From positions 46,455 through 110,454 of the forward strand of contig JAJYJK010000005.1 of NCBI GenBank assembly GCA_021789555.1: 64,000 nt of DNA, read 5' to 3'. Every line of letters starts with the position of its first letter. The stretch's first letter is position 1. Made by a program: the position numbers and the translations under genes. Source of the DNA: Nitrospirota bacterium (GTDB taxonomy: Bacteria; Nitrospirota; Thermodesulfovibrionia; Thermodesulfovibrionales; JdFR-88). Shown here piece by piece: positions 61,110-64,000 of this stretch. The notes below the pieces were generated by a model. That model saw only the letters and a program-made list of their open reading frames with translations. It ran no database searches and was not told where the DNA came from.

Positions 61110-62924
61110 ATGTCTATTAAGGAATTCCTCATCGGCAGCCCCATTGAGAGCATCAAGGAAAAGCATGAGAGACTGACAAAGACCCTGGGGCTTGCCGTTT
61201 TTTCCTCGGACGCGCTCTCCTCCGTGGCGTACGGCACCGAGGAGATCATGATCGCCCTTCTGGCCGGGGGCGCGGCGCTGCTGCATCTGACCATGCCCAT
61301 AGCGATCACGATAGTCGCCCTGGTCACCATCGTGGCGACGTCGTACTTTCAGACCATACACGCCTATCCGTCCGGGGGCGGGGCCTACATCGTGGCCAAG
61401 GACAACCTGGGCGCGTATCCGGGGCTTGTTGCCGGGGCCGCGCTCCTGGTGGATTACGTGCTTACGGTGACGGTCAGCATATCGGCCGGGGTGGCGGCCA
61501 TAACCTCGGCGTTTCCGGCGCTGGCGGAACACGCCATCGCCTTATGCCTTTTTGCGATCTTCGCCATAATGATCGTCAACTTGAGAGGGGTGAGGGAATC
61601 GGGGAAGGTGGTCTCGTTTCCGGTCTATGCGTTTGTCGGGGGGCTGTCGCTGCTGATAGCGGCGGGGCTTTTTAAATGGGTCGCGATACCCGGACCGGGG
61701 ATGCACAAGGAGGTTGCTTCCGCTGCCTCCGGGGCGCTGCCGCTTTTTATCATCTTGAGGGCATTTGCCTCGGGGTGCGCTACCCTTACCGGGATAGAAG
61801 CGATATCCAACGGCGTGCGCGCGTTCAAGGAGCCCGAGGCGAAAAACGCCGCCAGCACGCTCGCCTTGATGGCGGTCATCCTGGGTGCGCTCACCCTGGG
61901 CATTGCTTTCCTGGCCCAGGGCTTTCATATCCTGCCCAAAGAAAACGAGACGGTGCTCTCCCAGCTCGCAAGGGCCGTCTTCCACACCGGCCCCATCTAC
62001 TATCTGATACAGTTCTCCACGGCGCTGATACTCATCCTGGCCGCCAACACGTCTTTCGCGGACTTCCCGAGGCTCTCCTCCATCATGGCTGCCGACAGGT
62101 ATCTGCCCAGGCAGCTCAGCAACCGCGGCGACAGGCTGGTGTTTTCAAACGGGATACTCATACTCGGCATCGTTTCGGCTGTGCCGATAATAATATTCGG
62201 GGGCAACACGAACGCCCTTATCCCCCTGTACGCGGTCGGCGTCTTCACCGCATTTACGCTCTCCCAGGCGGGGATGGTGAAGCACTGGTACAGACTCCGG
62301 GGGGAAGGCTGGGTCAAGAGCATTATCATAAACTCGGTGGGCACGATTGCCACCTTTGTCGTGTTTCTCATAATAGCGGTGACCAAGTTCATGCACGGGG
62401 CATGGATAGTCGTCCTGGCGATACCGGGCCTTGTGCTGCTGACCCGCAAAATACATTCCCACTACCTTGACGTCGCGAAAGAGCTGTCCCTGGAGACCGG
62501 GGTCAAAGAGGCCGAATACAGCCACCACACGGTCATAATCCCGCTTTCGGGCGTGCACCGGGCGGTGCTGAAGGCCGTAAAATACGGCAAGGCGCTCTCC
62601 GATGACGTGAAGGCCGTTTACGTGGTGCTTGACATGAATGAGGCAAAAAAACTCGAGGAGAAATGGAAGGAGTTCGGAATGGGGGTGCCGCTCATTCTGC
62701 TTCATTCCCCTTACAGGTCCGTATCCGGCCCTTTAATGGACTACATAGAAAGCGTCCAGGCCGAATATCCGGCCGGGGTCATAACGGTCATCCTGCCCGA
62801 GTTCGTGCCGCTGAAATGGTGGCACCATCTCTTACATAACCAGACTGCCCTTCTGATAAAAGGCAAGCTCCTCTTCAAGAAAGGTGTGGTCTCGACAAGC
62901 GTGCCTTTGAGACTGCAGAGGTAA
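61110..62924 (+). CDS. kimA: KimA-type potassium/APC transporter
   Basis: 604 residues, 12 membrane helices in an APC (amino acid/polyamine/cation) fold: LSSVAYGTEEIMIALLAGG at TM1, TSYFQTIHAYPSGGGAYIVA, ASGCATLTGIEAISNGVRAFKEPE, and ANTSFADFPRLSSIMAADRYLP, followed by a 150-residue cytosolic C-terminal domain (HTVIIPLSGVHRAVLKAVKYGKALS) typical of KimA/YdaO. The c-di-AMP riboswitch at its 5' end supports a high-affinity potassium importer closed down by c-di-AMP. ATG 61110; no good ribosome site is visible, and a GTG at 61101 is in frame. Confidence 0.92.
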   Translation: MSIKEFLIGSPIESIKEKHERLTKTLGLAVFSSDALSSVAYGTEEIMIALLAGGAALLHLTMPIAITIVALVTIVATSYFQTIHAYPSGGGAYIVAKDNLGAYPGLVAGAALLVDYVLTVTVSISAGVAAITSAFPALAEHAIALCLFAIFAIMIVNLRGVRESGKVVSFPVYAFVGGLSLLIAAGLFKWVAIPGPGMHKEVASAASGALPLFIILRAFASGCATLTGIEAISNGVRAFKEPEAKNAASTLALMAVILGALTLGIAFLAQGFHILPKENETVLSQLARAVFHTGPIYYLIQFSTALILILAANTSFADFPRLSSIMAADRYLPRQLSNRGDRLVFSNGILILGIVSAVPIIIFGGNTNALIPLYAVGVFTAFTLSQAGMVKHWYRLRGEGWVKSIIINSVGTIATFVVFLIIAVTKFMHGAWIVVLAIPGLVLLTRKIHSHYLDVAKELSLETGVKEAEYSHHTVIIPLSGVHRAVLKAVKYGKALSDDVKAVYVVLDMNEAKKLEEKWKEFGMGVPLILLHSPYRSVSGPLMDYIESVQAEYPAGVITVILPEFVPLKWWHHLLHNQTALLIKGKLLFKKGVVSTSVPLRLQR

Positions 62925-62952
62925 ACAGTCTCCTCGTCTGCCCCTCCTTGTC

Positions 62953-63103
62953 TTGCATTCTGCAAGGAGCGGGGAAAGGCCTGACAAGCCGTTTACGGGG
63001 AAGTTTGTCGTCCGCGTTTCCCCCGAACTGCACAGAAAGATTTACCTGTCGGCAAAGCTTTCCAATGAGAGCATAAACCCTAACGGCGCATACAAAGGTT
63101 TTT
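62953..63103 (+). pseudogene. HicB-type antitoxin C-terminal fragment
   Basis: The frame SGERPDKPFTGKFVVRVSPELHRKIYLSAKLSNESIN is the DNA-binding C-terminal half of a HicB-like antitoxin (KFVVRVSPELHR...LSNESIN). The N-terminal half is missing and the frame is cut at 63104 by the repeat element that follows, so this is a relic. Confidence 0.6.
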
Positions 63104-63225
63104 TTGTCATTCCGGCCAGAATTTTATTTTATTAAGGATAAAATCGGGCGGAATCCTTCCGAAAAAGAAGGGTTCCCGACGCGCGGAGCCCGTCCCGGCT
63201 TGTCCGGGGCTTGCGGGAATGACAA
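63104..63225. mobile_element. MITE-like repeat with 12-bp terminal inverted repeats
   Basis: TTGTCATTCCGG at 63104-63115 is answered by CGGGAATGACAA at 63214-63225 (11 of 12 match). Inside is an inner hairpin (CCCGGCTTGTCCGGG). It has no transposase. It interrupts a HicB antitoxin relic. Confidence 0.6.
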
Positions 63226-63422
63226 CAATGAGGAGTTCACTAATTGTGATTTCCATTTTTTTCGGAAAAGACTCGCAAACCCGGCTGCCAGCAATATTTT
63301 GAAGGCTTTTGAAATTAAAATTATGCAACTACGTTAATGCGTAGGTGAACGAAAAACCGGCCCGCGGCGTCAATGGGACGCTGAAAGGACGCGGGGCATA
63401 AGACAAAGCTGAAGTTGAAGCG

Positions 63423-63485
63423 CGCCCAGAGGGATTCGAACCCCCGGCCTGCGGATTCCAGTCCGAAAGGCCGGGAAGCCTGCGG
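63423..63485 (-). other. tRNA-like 3' fragment (degenerate, Ser-like)
   Basis: On the minus strand the stretch contains a T-arm-like GGGGGTTCGAATCCCTC and TGGGCGCGC acceptor-like end, and upstream an anticodon arm-like CGGACTGGAATCCG. The anticodon loop is one base short, there is no variable arm and the 5' acceptor does not pair. Looks like a broken tRNA or an attachment-site scar rather than a working gene. Confidence 0.4.
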
Positions 63486-63563
63486 CATTTTGACGCCCTT
63501 TTCCTTTTACCGTAAGGTAAAATAACGAGTAGCGAAAGGATTGCTGCAAAGGAGGTGTTGGAC

Positions 63564-63785
63564 ATGGACAGGTTTAACAGGATAACCTTTGACCCGAAGA
63601 TCATGGGCGGGCGGGCCTGTATCCGCGGGATGCGTATTCCGGTCTCCGTGATATTAGGGCAGATCGCCCACGGCGCAAAGACGGAAGAGGTTCTTGCCGA
63701 TTACCCGGACCTGGAACCGGATGACATCAAGCAGGCGCTTGAATACGCCGCCTGGCTGGCCCAGGAAGAGGTCTATTCGGCATAG
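63564..63785 (+). CDS. DUF433 antitoxin-like protein
   Basis: 73 residues, DUF433: RITFDPKIMGGRACIRGMRIPVSVILGQIAHGAKTEEVLADYPDLEPDDIKQALEYAA. The fold is a winged-helix-like DNA-binding antitoxin, usually followed by a DUF5615 PIN-like toxin. Here the following gene is a broken HicB-like sequence, so the toxin is gone or elsewhere. ATG 63564 after AAAGGAGG. Confidence 0.8.
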   Translation: MDRFNRITFDPKIMGGRACIRGMRIPVSVILGQIAHGAKTEEVLADYPDLEPDDIKQALEYAAWLAQEEVYSA

Positions 63786-63826
63786 GATGCGTTTTCTTTT
63801 AATTCTTCGGGAAAGGAGGTTGGAAG

Positions 63827-63892
63827 ATGAGCTTATATAAGTTTTCAGTTGTAATCGAAAAGGACAAGGAAGGTTACTCTGTAGTTGCATAA
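63827..63892 (+). pseudogene. HicB-like antitoxin N-terminal fragment
   Basis: MSLYKFSVVIEKDKEGYSVVA then TAA. This is the first strand-helix part of a HicB-type antitoxin, cut by a stop codon where the family continues with more residues (Y-x-P-E-L-x-G-C). AAAGGAGG precedes the ATG. The gene is broken near 63890, at or next to the insertion boundary. Confidence 0.55.
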
Positions 63893-63933
63893 ATTCCAGG
63901 AAAAATTCATCCCGAAACACTACAAAAACGGCC

Positions 63934-64000
63934 TCCTGATTGGTTAAAATTGACGATGCCAGTCGCAAAATCAACCAATGCAGGAGGCCACTGAAAGTGA
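63934..64000 (+). mobile_element. Possible insertion-sequence left edge with transposase start
   Basis: GGCCTCCTGATTGGTT (from about 63939) is matched by AACCAATGCAGGAGGCC at 63974-63990: a near-perfect inverted repeat with a 20-odd-base loop. The second arm contains an ATG (63978) opening MQEATES, running off the window end. This fits the left end of an insertion sequence, but the family is not identified. Confidence 0.4.

Noticed and set aside
63329..63604. A 91-codon minus-strand frame
   Set aside because: Its only recognisable part (WNPQAGGSNPSGRA) is what translation of a tRNA-like sequence gives.
63893..63993. A lipoyl-synthase-like reading (PPDWLKLTMP) after the HicB stop
   Set aside because: The match is very short and the frame closes at once; inverted repeats explain the stretch better.

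Overview
The window is a GC-rich, gene-dense bacterial chromosome segment. Lipoproteins, a LolD-type ATPase, SpoIID, a DivIVA/YggT/YggS cluster, QueH and a chain of overlapping genes suggest a diderm anaerobe or microaerophile. Nitrospirota or a related former-deltaproteobacterial lineage is my best guess, from gene content only. There is no rRNA operon, CRISPR array or prophage.

Layout. 0-5.8 kb (minus): yggS-proC-yggT-divIVA-hisS, a YeiH-family exporter and the start of a PAS sensor kinase. 5.8-12.4 kb (plus): queH, DUF2905, spoIID, queA, then phoH, a short PgpH-like HD phosphodiesterase, ybeY and a DgkA-PAP2 fusion. 12.6-17.5 kb: a Xer recombinase, then (minus) an FG-GAP-like secreted protein, uppS and cdsA. 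17.6-27.3 kb: nuoN, a soluble histidine kinase, a REC-PAS-GGDEF-EAL protein, a FecR/DUF6600 protein, zapA/zapB and a soluble lytic transglycosylase. 27.5-33 kb: tRNA-Cys, tRNA-Gly, a nitroreductase, trpEGD and a lolD-like ATPase. 33-42.5 kb (minus): an FtsX permease/TPR lipoprotein/ATPase/NosL operon, two paralogous beta-propellers with CxxCH tails, a YeeE/YedE transporter, an ABC-2 exporter and a peroxiredoxin. 42.8-49.7 kb: a NapH-like ferredoxin membrane protein behind an FNR-like box, an amino acid dehydrogenase, a P-type ATPase and a family 2 glycosyltransferase. 49.8-60.6 kb (mostly minus): one operon for pyruvate dehydrogenase E1/E2 and ADP-forming acetyl-CoA synthetase, plus phosphoketolase and acetate kinase, a complete acetyl-phosphate/acetyl-CoA to acetate node. 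60.7-63 kb: a c-di-AMP riboswitch controlling a KimA-type potassium transporter. 63-64 kb: decayed toxin-antitoxin genes, a MITE-like repeat, a tRNA fragment and the edge of a probable insertion sequence.

Most notable: two genes that look broken by an in-frame TGA are intact selenoprotein genes. The peroxiredoxin has selenocysteine in place of the peroxidatic cysteine, and the YeeE/YedE transporter has it in the conserved GGxNIGHG motif. They lie 2.4 kb apart in a cluster with NosL, CxxCH propellers and two ABC systems, which may be an undescribed sulfur/selenium/redox module. Other points are an acetate kinase with no ATG, GTG or TTG start, and the pairing of a c-di-AMP riboswitch with a c-di-AMP phosphodiesterase homologue.
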